Shown here: positions 9,331 to 18,575 of the stretch, piece by piece
Numbering within the stretch: position 1 is the first letter of the stretch
Layout: each line of letters starts with the position of its first letter
Source of the DNA: Pseudoalteromonas luteoviolacea
Lineage (GTDB): Bacteria > Pseudomonadota > Gammaproteobacteria > Enterobacterales > Alteromonadaceae
Direction: 5' to 3'
Assembly (NCBI RefSeq): GCF_021654285.1
Contig: NZ_JAKFZS010000022.1
Location: 1-64,000 of the forward strand
DNA length: 64,000 bases
The notes under the pieces: generated by a model
What the model saw: the letters and a program-made list of their open reading frames with translations, nothing else
Database searches by the model: none
Told to the model about the DNA's origin: nothing
Position numbers and translations under genes: made by a program

Positions 9331-10038
9331 ATGATCAAAACCGCATTAAAACCCGCCAGAAAAATACACAAATACCTTGGTTATTTACTGGCTCTGCAAA
9401 TATTTGCTTGGCTACTTGGTGGACTTGTAATGAGTGCCATTCCGTTAGAAATGGTACATGGCAAGCACCTCGCCAATAGACAACTAGACAACCCTTTCAA
9501 TGCATTGCATTACAGCGCAAGCTTAGACAGCCTAAAACAACAAGTTGGAGGGCTTAAGAGCATTGAATACACACACTTTTTAGATACCCCAATCATCAAA
9601 TTAAATGGTCATACAAGCGCTTATTTTGATGGTAAAACAGGTGCATTGTTTCAAGCACCCAGCCAAACTGCAATTGAACAACAGGCCAAAGCGCATTATC
9701 TAGGCGAGGCCCAAATTGCACACGCGACATTTTTGGTAGAAGGGCCAAGAGAAGTGCAATATCGAAAAAATATTTGGCAAGTTGTTTTTGCTGACAGCGT
9801 CAGTACCACTATTTACCTTAACGGTGATAGCGGTCAAGTGATCACTGTGCGCAGTACAATATGGCGCATTTTTGATTTCTTTTGGATGCTGCACATCATG
9901 GACTATGACGAAAGAGATGACTTTAATAACCCACTGCTCATTTCTTTCTCTGCTACCAGCGTACTGTTTTGTATTTCAGGGTTTATCTTGTTATTGCAAT
10001 CCCCCCCTTGGCGACGCAGACGCCGTCAACCTAACTAA
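9331..10038 (+). CDS. PepSY domain membrane protein
   Basis: A 235-residue inner-membrane protein. An N-terminal membrane helix (about residues 18-37, GYLLALQIFAWLLGGLVMS) is followed by a periplasmic region of about 150 residues with PepSY-like stretches (HTSAYFDGKTGALFQ, YLNGDSGQVITV). A C-terminal helix (about residues 205-225) is followed by a basic cytosolic tail RRRRRQPN. It is a short relative of the PepSY-TM proteins that accompany iron-siderophore receptors, but lies 3 kb outside the siderophore locus and has no iron-type promoter that I could see. A role in periplasmic reduction or peptidase inhibition is only a guess. Confidence 0.75.
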   Translation: MIKTALKPARKIHKYLGYLLALQIFAWLLGGLVMSAIPLEMVHGKHLANRQLDNPFNALHYSASLDSLKQQVGGLKSIEYTHFLDTPIIKLNGHTSAYFDGKTGALFQAPSQTAIEQQAKAHYLGEAQIAHATFLVEGPREVQYRKNIWQVVFADSVSTTIYLNGDSGQVITVRSTIWRIFDFFWMLHIMDYDERDDFNNPLLISFSATSVLFCISGFILLLQSPPWRRRRRQPN

Positions 10039-10103
10039 CTACAATTAAGCAGAAAAATAGGATAATCTAAGGGCAGTTTCGACGTTCACCTAAGGTGAGA
10101 GAC

Positions 10104-10736
10104 ATGCCCTTTATACCAATAAGTTGCTTGCTGTTTTTACTGTTTTACTCACATCCAGCGGCGGCAGATACTTTCACCAGCTTCTATCAGACAAAAAAAC
10201 ATCTCTCTTCGCAGCTCAGTGATACAGCCAAGACGTTATATTGCGGATGTGGGATCACTCGACAGGGAAAAAAGCTCATCCCAATAACACAAGAGTGCGG
10301 TTATCAGCCAAGAAAACCAATTACACGCAATGGTAAGCCCAACAGCCGTGCAACCCGAATTGAATGGGAGCACATAGTGCCAGCATGGGAGTTCGGTCAT
10401 CAACTGCAATGTTGGCAGGAGGGAGGTCGCGCCAACTGCCGCAAAGTCAACGCTCTATTTCGTCGTATGGAGGCCGACCCCAATAATCTAGCCCCCGCAA
10501 TTGGAGAAATAAATGGGGACCGCAGTAACTATCGTTTTGGTATGTTGCCAGATACGCCCTTTAGACATGGCGATTGCGCAGTGAAGGTTAATTTTAAACA
10601 ACGTGTTATTGAGCCCCCTCCAGCAGCCCGCAAGCAAATTGCACACGCCTATTTTTATATGCAGCAAACCTATGGCTTGAGGATCAGCGATAAACAACAG
10701 AAATTATTTGAGGCATGGGCCAAAATGGCACATTAA
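10104..10736 (+). CDS. endA: Periplasmic endonuclease I (EndA family)
   Basis: The start is set at the ATG of MPFIPISCLL because TAAGGTGAG lies seven bases upstream; a GTG nine bases earlier overlaps that ribosome site. The protein has 210 residues. A signal peptide (about 1-21, ending AAA) leads to a compact endonuclease I domain. RIEWEHIVPAWEFG carries the catalytic His, and NLAPAIGEINGDRSNYRFG holds the Asn metal ligand. Several cysteines (CGCG, C, C, C) suggest disulfides, as in Vibrio and E. coli EndA. It cleaves double-stranded DNA in the periplasm or outside the cell. This is the second endonuclease I in the window. Confidence 0.9.
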   Translation: MPFIPISCLLFLLFYSHPAAADTFTSFYQTKKHLSSQLSDTAKTLYCGCGITRQGKKLIPITQECGYQPRKPITRNGKPNSRATRIEWEHIVPAWEFGHQLQCWQEGGRANCRKVNALFRRMEADPNNLAPAIGEINGDRSNYRFGMLPDTPFRHGDCAVKVNFKQRVIEPPPAARKQIAHAYFYMQQTYGLRISDKQQKLFEAWAKMAH

Positions 10737-10925
10737 AGCAATCACTTACATTAAAATATTCATGTACATGTATTTAAATTGGAAACATCTACTAATAAGA
10801 TTGTAATCCATAGCTGCAATTGATAGTTTGACTCTAATATTGATATAGGACGTACAATTGAAAGCATCATCCATAAATACAGGTCTTATCATTTAGGGTA
10901 ATGCAGTAAATAGCTAGGAACAGAT

Positions 10926-12575
10926 ATGAGAACGAGTAATAACAAATTATACCTTGCACTTGGCATGGCACTCACATCAACCTTATTCACTGGTTGCGGC
11001 GGCTCTGGTGGTACTAATACAAGTAATACGAATACTGTGACCCCCCCTGTGACTCCCACTCCAGCAGTGCCTGATACTACTTCACCTACTTGGCAAGCTG
11101 GTCAATTTTCACCATCTTCGCAGTTTGCACATCGCTGTGAAGCACCTCGCACAGGTACAGATCCCTTTGAGAATACGCCGTATCCTGATGTTGCAGGCAC
11201 CATGATGCATGAAAAAATGTGGCTGCGTTCATTTAGCTATGAAACCTATCTTTGGTATGATGAGATCATTGATAATGACCCAAGTGATTTCACAACCGTT
11301 GCCGCTTATTTTGCTCAGTTAAAAACATTCCAAAAAACGGCCAGTGGTAAAGATAAAGATCAATTTCATTTCAGTGAAAGCTATGAGGACTATAAAAAAG
11401 AATCACAAGACGGTGTTTCTGCTAGCTTTGGATTAGCCTGGACTATCCCGCAATCTCGCATGGCCTATGTGGCTTATGTCAATGACAATACCCCGGCTGC
11501 CAATGCCGGCGTACAGCGTGGTGACAGGCTCTTAAAAGTTGGAGATCTAGACTTTGCTACTTTTAACGGCAGAGACAACGAGCAATATAACCAAATTCTC
11601 ACCGCCTTTACGCCAAGACAAAATCAGGTCGTTACACTGACCTTGCTCGACCGCAATGGACAAGAAAAAGTGGTAACAATGACAGCACAAGACCTTGAGT
11701 TAAAGCCGGTCAAAAATACCCACATACTTGAGCACGCAGGTAAGCAAGTAGGTTATGTACAATTCAATCAATTCACTGCAAGCGCACAAAGCGGCTTAAT
11801 CGATGCTTTCCGTCAATTTAGTCAAAATAACATTGATGAACTCATTTTAGATATGCGCTATAACGGTGGTGGTATTGTCATTCAAGCATCGCAACTTAGT
11901 TATATGATTGCAGGTAGCCAAACCAATGGCCGTAACTTCTCAATAAAAACACATAATATTAAGCAAAGTAGCAAAAATGAACCGCTTGGGTTTATCGAAC
12001 AGTCTGTTAACTGGACAACGCTTAGACTTAATAACGACCAACTTCCATCGCCGCAGATGGAGCGTGTTTACATACTCGCAACTGGTGACACTGCGTCTGC
12101 CAGTGAAAGTGTCATTAACGCACTGCGTGGTATCGATGTTGAAGTTATCTTAATTGGCGACGATACGAGAGGTAAGCCATTTGGGTTTGTCCCTGAGCAA
12201 AACTGCGGCACAGTTTACTATACTATTCAAAATAAATCCGCCAACGCAAAGGGGTTTGGTGATTATGAGGATGGGTTTATAGTGACGCCACAAACCAGCA
12301 TAGTTGGTGAAATCGGCTTAGATGCTCGAGTACCAGGTTGTCGCCTCGATGACGATTTTAGTAAAGAGCTGGGCGACAATAGTGAAAGACTTTTTGCTGG
12401 AGCATTACATCATATCGCAACAGGCAACTGTCCAGAACCTGAACGTCAAGGTCGCACATCTTATTCGCAATCAGTGACTGTGCCAAACACTATGAATGAC
12501 GCAGCACCATTTACTTTACCTTTCCAACCGCTTAAACACGGTGCTGTATATACAGACATAAAAATGGATAAGTGA
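10926..12575 (+). CDS. S41 family carboxy-terminal processing peptidase, lipoprotein
   Basis: A 549-residue protein with a lipoprotein signal (lipobox LFTGC, Cys at residue 24) and a Gly/Ser/Thr/Pro-rich linker, so it is probably tethered to the outer membrane. A PDZ-like region follows (about residues 170-260: VNDNTPAANAGVQRGDRLLKV). The S41 catalytic domain spans about 270-480: the strand VGYVQFNQF, LILDMRYNGGG, and the nucleophile region TGDTASASESVINAL. DDTRGKPFGF is typical of this family. It probably cuts secreted or periplasmic proteins near their C-termini. It is coupled to the small lipoprotein gene that follows. Confidence 0.88.
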   Translation: MRTSNNKLYLALGMALTSTLFTGCGGSGGTNTSNTNTVTPPVTPTPAVPDTTSPTWQAGQFSPSSQFAHRCEAPRTGTDPFENTPYPDVAGTMMHEKMWLRSFSYETYLWYDEIIDNDPSDFTTVAAYFAQLKTFQKTASGKDKDQFHFSESYEDYKKESQDGVSASFGLAWTIPQSRMAYVAYVNDNTPAANAGVQRGDRLLKVGDLDFATFNGRDNEQYNQILTAFTPRQNQVVTLTLLDRNGQEKVVTMTAQDLELKPVKNTHILEHAGKQVGYVQFNQFTASAQSGLIDAFRQFSQNNIDELILDMRYNGGGIVIQASQLSYMIAGSQTNGRNFSIKTHNIKQSSKNEPLGFIEQSVNWTTLRLNNDQLPSPQMERVYILATGDTASASESVINALRGIDVEVILIGDDTRGKPFGFVPEQNCGTVYYTIQNKSANAKGFGDYEDGFIVTPQTSIVGEIGLDARVPGCRLDDDFSKELGDNSERLFAGALHHIATGNCPEPERQGRTSYSQSVTVPNTMNDAAPFTLPFQPLKHGAVYTDIKMDK

Positions 12576-12970
12576 TGAACGCAAAACTGCTCGTAAGCAC
12601 TGTAACGGCACTGTTTATCAGTGCCTGCAGCAACAGCCATGATACTAGTCACATACAGCCAGCGCTGCTTACAGAGGTGACTCCCTCTGTAATGCAGGAG
12701 CTTAGTGATGCCATTGTAAAACTAAAAGGAGGGAGTACACCGACCCTCGCTATTGATGTTTTTACTCGCACGCCACAGCTATTGTTAACATATGGGCAAT
12801 CTGCCGTGAAGAACGCGGCTGGTATGAGCTATACCGAATTATCTGCGCTCCCCATTAGCGCGTTTGAACTACAACTTCGCGATCAGCAGTGCGTGCTTTA
12901 CTATCCAAAAACCACGCAATTTATTGTGCTGCAGTACCCTCGTTGTATTGTCTATGAAAATGAAGACTAG
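12575..12970 (+). CDS. Small putative lipoprotein
   Basis: Its ATG overlaps the stop codon of the S41 peptidase gene (TGATG), so the two are translationally coupled. An upstream GTG in frame is less likely. About 131 residues: a signal peptide with the lipobox LFISAC (Cys near residue 19), then a small domain with two further cysteines (DQQCVLYYP and YPRCIVYE) that may pair. No known family was recognised. The coupling suggests it assists or inhibits the peptidase, but this is inference. Confidence 0.7.
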   Translation: MNAKLLVSTVTALFISACSNSHDTSHIQPALLTEVTPSVMQELSDAIVKLKGGSTPTLAIDVFTRTPQLLLTYGQSAVKNAAGMSYTELSALPISAFELQLRDQQCVLYYPKTTQFIVLQYPRCIVYENED

Positions 12971-13058
12971 CAAAAACTGAGTTTGATTCATCAGTTACCT
13001 AACTTGCATCCACAATGGTGATCAGAGACACTAAAGCGGTTCAGCCAAGGAGTCTTAT

Positions 13059-13742
13059 ATGCACATTATGCCCGTGTCACCATTTCAACCTCAATTACCT
13101 TTTACGTATCACTGCCTAGCATTCAGCCCAGAGCGATATCAAGACGCTGACTTTGCGCATTTTAATCAGCCTCTGCCAAGTAAATTAGGTCGTGCTGTGG
13201 CAAAGCGAAAAGCTGAGTACCTTGCAGGGCGTGTGTGTGCCACCAGCGCAATACAGCAACTTGGACGCCCTCACTATGTGGTAGAAAGCGCCGAAAGTCG
13301 CGCGCCTATTTGGCCTGAAGGGATTAATGGTTCAATCACTCACAGCAAAGGGATTGCGATGGCCATTGCCACTGACAAAGTGGACGTGTTAGGTCTTGGC
13401 ATCGACATAGAGCATATGATGTCTGATAAACAAGAAAGTGAGCTGCGTGGCCAAATTTTACGGGATGATGAAGCAATAGCTTTTACTGCGCTGGGTCAAG
13501 ATCATCAAAAACCACTGACTTTGGTATTTTCTGCAAAAGAAAGTATTTATAAGGCACTATATAACGTAGTGCAGACGTTCTTTGGTTTTGATGCTGCCAA
13601 GCTCATTGGCCACGATGCAAAACAATTACGCTTTGCATTGACGACCAGTTTGCATCCAACTTTACCTGCAGGCACTGAAATAACTGTGTATTACCAAACT
13701 AGCGATGAAATGGTGCTCACCGAGTGTGTGCATCTCGGCTAA
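13059..13742 (+). CDS. 4'-phosphopantetheinyl transferase, Sfp/EntD type
   Basis: A 227-residue enzyme that transfers phosphopantetheine from CoA to the conserved Ser of carrier proteins, here the ACP, PCP and ArCP domains of the siderophore assembly line. Visible motifs are GSITHSKG, GLGIDIEHM (Mg-binding acidic residues) and FSAKESIYKALY (WxxKEA-like helix), as in EntD-type transferases. AAGGAG lies before the ATG. It is the leftmost gene of the siderophore locus, facing the exporter gene across a palindromic terminator. No iron-starvation promoter like those of its neighbours was found before it. Confidence 0.93.
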   Translation: MHIMPVSPFQPQLPFTYHCLAFSPERYQDADFAHFNQPLPSKLGRAVAKRKAEYLAGRVCATSAIQQLGRPHYVVESAESRAPIWPEGINGSITHSKGIAMAIATDKVDVLGLGIDIEHMMSDKQESELRGQILRDDEAIAFTALGQDHQKPLTLVFSAKESIYKALYNVVQTFFGFDAAKLIGHDAKQLRFALTTSLHPTLPAGTEITVYYQTSDEMVLTECVHLG

Positions 13743-13748
13743 GTGACT

Positions 13749-13790
13749 CAAAAAATAAAAACGATGCAATTGCATCGTTTTTATTTACTC
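13749..13790. terminator. Bidirectional palindromic terminator
   Basis: A perfect inverted repeat with 16-base arms (AATAAAAACGATGCAA and its complement) lies between the convergent transferase and exporter genes. It has A and T runs on both sides, so it can terminate transcription from either direction. Confidence 0.9.
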
Positions 13791-13801
13791 TATAAGCCTT
13801 T

Positions 13802-15427
13802 TTACATCGCCAATTGATTTGCCAGGCCACTTTTTGCTTCTGTCAAACACCCATTTTCCATTCGCAGTAGCCTATCTGCCAAGTGGAAATATTTATCGTC
13901 ATGAGTGATCACAAAGACAGTCTTCCCCTTTGCACTCAGTTCAGGCAGTAACTCTTTATAAAAAACATCCTTAAACACGGGGTCTTGATCAGCAGCCCAT
14001 TCATCAAAGATATAAAATGGTCTGTCTTCCAGATAAGTCACCACCAGAGCAAGACGTTTACGCTGTCCTTGAGATAACTTTTGGGTGGTAAATGCACCGT
14101 CTTTAATCGCCACTTTATGATGTAAATTCAGCTTTTCAATCAGCTTATTGCCTTTCTCTTGCAGCACCTTATCCTGACAGTCCAATAGCCTATCAAAGAG
14201 GTGAAAGTCGCTAAATACAGCACTAAATAATTGGCGATAGCCATCTAACTGCGCAGCATTGACGTGATTACCATCCACATACAAGTCACCTTCTTTTGCG
14301 GGGTATAATCCACACAGAAGCTTAGCAAACGTTGTCTTACCACTGCCATTACCACCAACAAGGTAAATGATCTCACCGCGATTTAACGTTAAGTTAATGG
14401 GTGTCAGTGCGAATACTTCGTCACTCTGCTCATGGTAATAGCCATGACTCAGCGCTTTTAGTTCTATCTGTTTAAATTCAGTGAGCGACGATGACGATTG
14501 CTGAGCGATTAAACGTAACTTTGCCCTCATTTCAGTGATCGTATTAGCAGAGGCCTTAGCTGCGGCCGCTTTTGGGATCGCTGCTAACATCACTTCAAGA
14601 GGCGTAAGCATGTATAAAAACAACAGTGCAAATCCCGACATCACCTTGGTTTCATCCGTGCTTTGACCCGCTAGGAAATACAAGGTGCCACCAATAAATG
14701 CAAAAATACTAAAGCCGCCCCAAGAGGCCGCATAATGATAGATGGTCGCCCCCTGAACTCGGCGTTTACGCAACAATGCAATGGTGTCACCAATCACCTG
14801 CTCAACAAAAATACGACGCTTGGATTTATGTAGTTTGAGTTCTTTTGCACCATCGTAAATTGAATCAAATTGATCGTATAAAGAGTCTTGAATTTTTGCA
14901 GCTTCGGTGACTTTTTTAAATGCGGTCGCGTTAGCTAAGCTATAGCCAATTGAACCCACGATCAGAGTAAGTACTGCAAAAATAAACACCCGCCAATCTA
15001 ACCAAGCCATATACGCAAAGCTACCAAGTACTATCATGGCGTTGGTCAAAATACCTGGTAGGCGTTGGAAAAACTCTGACACACGTAAGCTATGCTCGGT
15101 TAAGCAGGATTTAATCTTACCAGCGCCTTGTGCCTCAACATCATTAAATTCGGCATTCACCACATGCTCAGCCACTTGACTACGTACAGTCGCCTGACTT
15201 TGCTCAGTCAGTTGCTCTGCAAATATTTTAGAGCACAGCTGCAAGGCGACGCCAACCACAGCCAAAATAGCAAAGTAGGTAAACTGCTCAGTGCGCGCAT
15301 CAGGCGAGCTATTGATGATTTCATTGATCAGCGCAACTAAGGCAACACTGGCTAAGCCAAACAAAGTACTGGTAATGGCTGTTGCCATAAATCGCCACCA
15401 AGTGGCGCGAATTAGATTAGCAAGCAC
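13802..15427 (-). CDS. Cyclic-peptide siderophore ABC exporter, PvdE-like
   Basis: A 541-residue half-transporter with six predicted membrane helices in the first about 300 residues and a C-terminal ATPase domain. The ATPase has Walker A GGNGSGKTTFAK (about residue 360), signature LSQGQRKRLAL and Walker B FYIFDEWAADQDP. The short exporter domain and the DEWAADQDP Walker B are typical of the cyclic peptide exporter family that includes PvdE, which moves acylated ferribactin to the periplasm. It starts with GTG preceded by AGAGAAG. A TGAAT-N16-CGT promoter lies 44 bases upstream. It probably moves the finished peptide from cytosol to periplasm, where the PvdQ-like acylase would act. Confidence 0.92.
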   Translation of the reverse strand: MLANLIRATWWRFMATAITSTLFGLASVALVALINEIINSSPDARTEQFTYFAILAVVGVALQLCSKIFAEQLTEQSQATVRSQVAEHVVNAEFNDVEAQGAGKIKSCLTEHSLRVSEFFQRLPGILTNAMIVLGSFAYMAWLDWRVFIFAVLTLIVGSIGYSLANATAFKKVTEAAKIQDSLYDQFDSIYDGAKELKLHKSKRRIFVEQVIGDTIALLRKRRVQGATIYHYAASWGGFSIFAFIGGTLYFLAGQSTDETKVMSGFALLFLYMLTPLEVMLAAIPKAAAAKASANTITEMRAKLRLIAQQSSSSLTEFKQIELKALSHGYYHEQSDEVFALTPINLTLNRGEIIYLVGGNGSGKTTFAKLLCGLYPAKEGDLYVDGNHVNAAQLDGYRQLFSAVFSDFHLFDRLLDCQDKVLQEKGNKLIEKLNLHHKVAIKDGAFTTQKLSQGQRKRLALVVTYLEDRPFYIFDEWAADQDPVFKDVFYKELLPELSAKGKTVFVITHDDKYFHLADRLLRMENGCLTEAKSGLANQLAM

Positions 15428-15470
15428 GTTACTTCTCTTTTGTTAATTCAAGATTAGGACTAGATACAGG

Positions 15471-15494
15471 ACGAGAAGCCAGCGCAAAAATTCA
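15471..15494 (-). promoter_or_regulatory. PvdS-type iron-starvation promoter before the exporter gene
   Basis: Read on the minus strand: TGAAT, 16 bases, CGT, then C. This has one mismatch to the PvdS-type pattern TAAAT-N16-CGT. It shares the 13 bases CAGGACGAGAAGC (plus-strand reading) with the promoter before the PepSY gene. The CGT is 44 bases before the GTG start. Confidence 0.7.
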
Positions 15495-15570
15495 CAGCAA
15501 AGAGTAGATTTATATTTCCTCCTATCATCTGCAAAAAACAGCGCGCTGATTTAGCCAACACCTCAATCTT

Positions 15571-15595
15571 ATCCCAATGATAATAAATCACTTTT
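15571..15595. promoter_or_regulatory. Possible weak Fur half-site
   Basis: AATGATAATAAATCAC contains a perfect TGATAAT half of the Fur 7-1-7 motif, but only three of seven bases of the other half match. It lies between the divergent exporter and DHB operons. It is reported as weak; the sigma-type promoters on both sides explain iron control better. Confidence 0.25.
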
Positions 15596-15662
15596 TATAG
15601 AAAATTTATTTTCAATACACCTTGCCAAAATGACAGGCACAGGTCCCGATGCATCAGAGCAC

Positions 15663-15686
15663 TAAATCTTTTTGTGATTGACACGT
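15663..15686 (+). promoter_or_regulatory. PvdS-type iron-starvation promoter of the DHB operon
   Basis: Exact TAAAT, 16 bases, CGT, followed by C. The CGT lies 70 bases before the chosen entC start. It is divergent from the exporter promoter in the same gap. Confidence 0.78.
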
Positions 15687-15755
15687 CTTTAACACACATT
15701 CACGGCTGACCGCTTTATCGTCAGCAGTTTAATGACAACGCAAAAAGGTTTAATT

Positions 15756-16961
15756 ATGCATGCAGGCGAAATATCTAACTTAGCGCAGGCTCAGTCTTTG
15801 GGTGAGTTCCACCTAGATCAAGATTGTCTATTTGTTTCCGGTGAAAGCTGTTTGCTTGGCCATGGCATTAAACATCGTTTTAATCTCCCCATCGCCAACA
15901 CAGACTATTTAGTCAATGAGCTAAAAGCACAATTACAAGCACACCAAGACGACAGCGAGAACGTGATTGCCTTTGGCGTGCTACCTTTTTGCAAATATCA
16001 AACAGCACAGTTCATCATTCCCAAGCAAATTGCCAAATGGGATAAAAGCGTATTCAGTCAGTGGTTAAATACCCAAACTGCTGATAGTAATCACCCAGAA
16101 AATAAGCTTACCGAGATCCGGTACCTGCAAGACAGGGCACACTTTGAGCAAACCGTATCAGAAGCAAAGCACCTGTTTGACAAAGGCCTACTTGAAAAAA
16201 TCGTACTCAGCAAACAGGTTGAGCTCGGCTTCGAACACCCTATCAATGGCAAACATGTGTTAAATCAATTACTGACACAAAGCCAGTCAGGTTATCACTT
16301 TGCATTTCCAACGGAACATGACTCTGTGCTGATGGGCGTCAGCCCTGAACTACTGCTGAGAAAACAAGATGAAACGGTAACCAGTAACCCGTTAGCGGGA
16401 TCTATCCCAAGAGATCCGTGCAGCAAAGTCGAAGCACAGCGTCGCTCAGCGTTATTTAATTCTAAAAAAGACAGATACGAGCACGCCGTCGTGATTGATG
16501 ACATGCGTCAATTATTGGAGCCTGTGTGCGACAACTTATCGATCCCAGCAGAGCCCTCATTGCTGCACACCGCCACCATGTGGCATTTATCGACGGTGAT
16601 CACAGGCCATTTAAAAGATCCCAACACCCATATTTTAGATCTTGCCAATCAATTGCACCCAACTCCCGCGCTGTGTGGCAAGCCCACTAAACCTGCTTAT
16701 CAGCATATCTTAGATCTTGAAGGTCATGGTCGAGACCTCTTTTCTGGGATCATAGGTTGGTGCGATCAGCACGGTAATGGTGAGTGGGTGGTGGTGATCC
16801 GATGTGGAGAGCTCAAAGCACATGTTGCCAAATTATTCGCAGGTGCTGGCATTGTCGCCGCCTCTGATCCTAGCTCTGAATGGCTAGAGACAGAAGCGAA
16901 ACTCAAAACCATGCTGAACGCATTGTCTGTTCAGCAAGCTTATACTCAGTTTAACAAGTAA
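15756..16961 (+). CDS. entC: Isochorismate synthase EntC/DhbC
   Basis: Converts chorismate to isochorismate, the first step of 2,3-dihydroxybenzoate synthesis. The start is placed at MHAGEISNLAQ because AAAAAGG precedes that ATG with good spacing; the in-frame ATG 24 bases upstream has no ribosome site. That gives 401 residues, close to EntC (391). The C-terminal chorismate-binding domain shows LLEKIVLSKQVEL, SNPLAGSIPRD, HPTPALCGKP and FSGIIGW, in the order expected for EntC and PchA relatives. It is first in a tight five-gene operon under a PvdS-type promoter. Confidence 0.95.
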   Translation: MHAGEISNLAQAQSLGEFHLDQDCLFVSGESCLLGHGIKHRFNLPIANTDYLVNELKAQLQAHQDDSENVIAFGVLPFCKYQTAQFIIPKQIAKWDKSVFSQWLNTQTADSNHPENKLTEIRYLQDRAHFEQTVSEAKHLFDKGLLEKIVLSKQVELGFEHPINGKHVLNQLLTQSQSGYHFAFPTEHDSVLMGVSPELLLRKQDETVTSNPLAGSIPRDPCSKVEAQRRSALFNSKKDRYEHAVVIDDMRQLLEPVCDNLSIPAEPSLLHTATMWHLSTVITGHLKDPNTHILDLANQLHPTPALCGKPTKPAYQHILDLEGHGRDLFSGIIGWCDQHGNGEWVVVIRCGELKAHVAKLFAGAGIVAASDPSSEWLETEAKLKTMLNALSVQQAYTQFNK

Positions 16962-16965
16962 TATT

Positions 16966-18564
16966 ATGCGTATTGAATATACTCCGTGGCCAGCTGAGCT
17001 GGCTCAACAGTACCGAGCCAAAGGTTATTGGCAAGATAAACCGCTGACCAGTATTTTATCTGATCAGCTTGAGAATAATAGCCAAGGCATTGCCGTGGCG
17101 GATGGCCAGCGTCAGCTTAGTTACAGCGAGTTAAATGCTTACAGTGATAATCTTGCTGGCTACCTCGCGCAGCAGGGTTTGCAAAAAGGTGATACTGCTG
17201 TCGTGCAACTGCCGAACTGCATAGAGTTCTACATCACGTACTTTGCTTTGATCAAACTGGCCGTTGCCCCAGTATGCGCTCTGTTCAACCATCAGCGCAC
17301 AGAGTTACAAAGTTACTGTGAGATCTTGCAGCCCAAAGCCATGATCGTCTCCTCTGCACATGCTTTATTTGGTGATGAGCAGTTCACGCATGAATTATTT
17401 AATCGCTTTGCTTGTTTAAATAAGATCATCACAGATCACAGTAAAGGCAACAGTGAACTTAAGCAGGGTTATTTGCATAAGCATGCTTTCGAAGCCCCTG
17501 AGCTCAACCCTGAAGACGTTGCATTTTTCCAGCTATCTGGTGGCAGCACAGGCACACCCAAACTGATCCCGCGCACCCACAATGACTATCTATATTCTGT
17601 GGTTGCCAGTAAAGAGATCTGCAAGCTAGATGCAGAGACACGCTATTTGTGCGCCCTACCTGCACCACATAACTTTCCACTGAGCTCACCGGGGGCGTTA
17701 GGTGTGTTTATTGCTGGCGGCACGGTGATATTAGCCAGCGATCCAAGCCCAGCTTTGTGCTTTAGCCTAATTGAGCACTATGCCATCACGCACACTGCGC
17801 TCGTGCCACCTGCCCTGCAATTATGGTTACAGCACGCATCAGCCAGCCAACATGACCTGAGTAGTTTAAAAGTGATCCAAGTTGGCGGCGCCAAACTCAG
17901 CCGCAGTGTAGCGGAGCAAGTCACCCCCATTTTAGGCTGTCAGCTGCAGCAAGTATTTGGTATGGCTGAAGGGCTCGTAAATTACACCCGTTATGATGAC
18001 GATCCCGAACTGATCTTAACCACACAAGGGCGTCCGATCAGTGAGCATGATGAAATAAAAATTGTCGACGAGCATGGCAACAGCGTCCCTCCAGGTGAGT
18101 CTGGGCGTCTCATGACACGGGGCCCTTACACATTTAGAGGGTATTACAAGTCACCCACGCATAATGCCTCTGCCTTTGACAATGATGGCTTCTACAGCTC
18201 AGGCGATATTGTCAAACAGCTGCCCTCAGGTCATTTAATTGTCGAAGGGAGAGATAAAGATCAAATCAACCGAGGCGGCGAAAAAATCGCAGCGGAAGAA
18301 GTCGAAAATCACTTACTTGGCCATCAAAATATTCAGCAAGTGGCCATTGTATCCATGCCAGATGACACGCTAGGTGAAAAGAGCTGCGCTTTTGTGGTAG
18401 CAGATCAAGACATCAAATTGACGACGCTTATTCTGCGCAAATATCTGCGCCAACTCGGCATTGCCGATTACAAAGTACCCGATAAATTTAAGTTCGTAAC
18501 CCAACTACCGTTAACCGCCGTAGGCAAAGTCGATAAAAAAGCCTTGCGCGCCACATTCGAATAA
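16966..18564 (+). CDS. entE: 2,3-dihydroxybenzoate-AMP ligase EntE/DhbE
   Basis: A 532-residue stand-alone adenylation enzyme that activates DHB with ATP and loads it on the aryl carrier domain of EntB. The P-loop is SGGSTGTPKLIPRTHNDY near residue 190. Further motifs are VFGMAEGLVNYT (A5-like), SGDIVKQLPSGHL, GRDKDQINRGGEKI and the C-terminal catalytic Lys in LTAVGKVDKKAL. The sequence follows EntE/DhbE along its whole length. It begins four bases after entC. Confidence 0.96.
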   Translation: MRIEYTPWPAELAQQYRAKGYWQDKPLTSILSDQLENNSQGIAVADGQRQLSYSELNAYSDNLAGYLAQQGLQKGDTAVVQLPNCIEFYITYFALIKLAVAPVCALFNHQRTELQSYCEILQPKAMIVSSAHALFGDEQFTHELFNRFACLNKIITDHSKGNSELKQGYLHKHAFEAPELNPEDVAFFQLSGGSTGTPKLIPRTHNDYLYSVVASKEICKLDAETRYLCALPAPHNFPLSSPGALGVFIAGGTVILASDPSPALCFSLIEHYAITHTALVPPALQLWLQHASASQHDLSSLKVIQVGGAKLSRSVAEQVTPILGCQLQQVFGMAEGLVNYTRYDDDPELILTTQGRPISEHDEIKIVDEHGNSVPPGESGRLMTRGPYTFRGYYKSPTHNASAFDNDGFYSSGDIVKQLPSGHLIVEGRDKDQINRGGEKIAAEEVENHLLGHQNIQQVAIVSMPDDTLGEKSCAFVVADQDIKLTTLILRKYLRQLGIADYKVPDKFKFVTQLPLTAVGKVDKKALRATFE

Positions 18565-18575
18565 CAGAGAAAACC

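Noticed and set aside
15571..15595. Fur box as the main control of the DHB operon
   Set aside because: Only one half-site matches well, while exact sigma-type promoters lie on both sides. It is kept only as a low-confidence feature.
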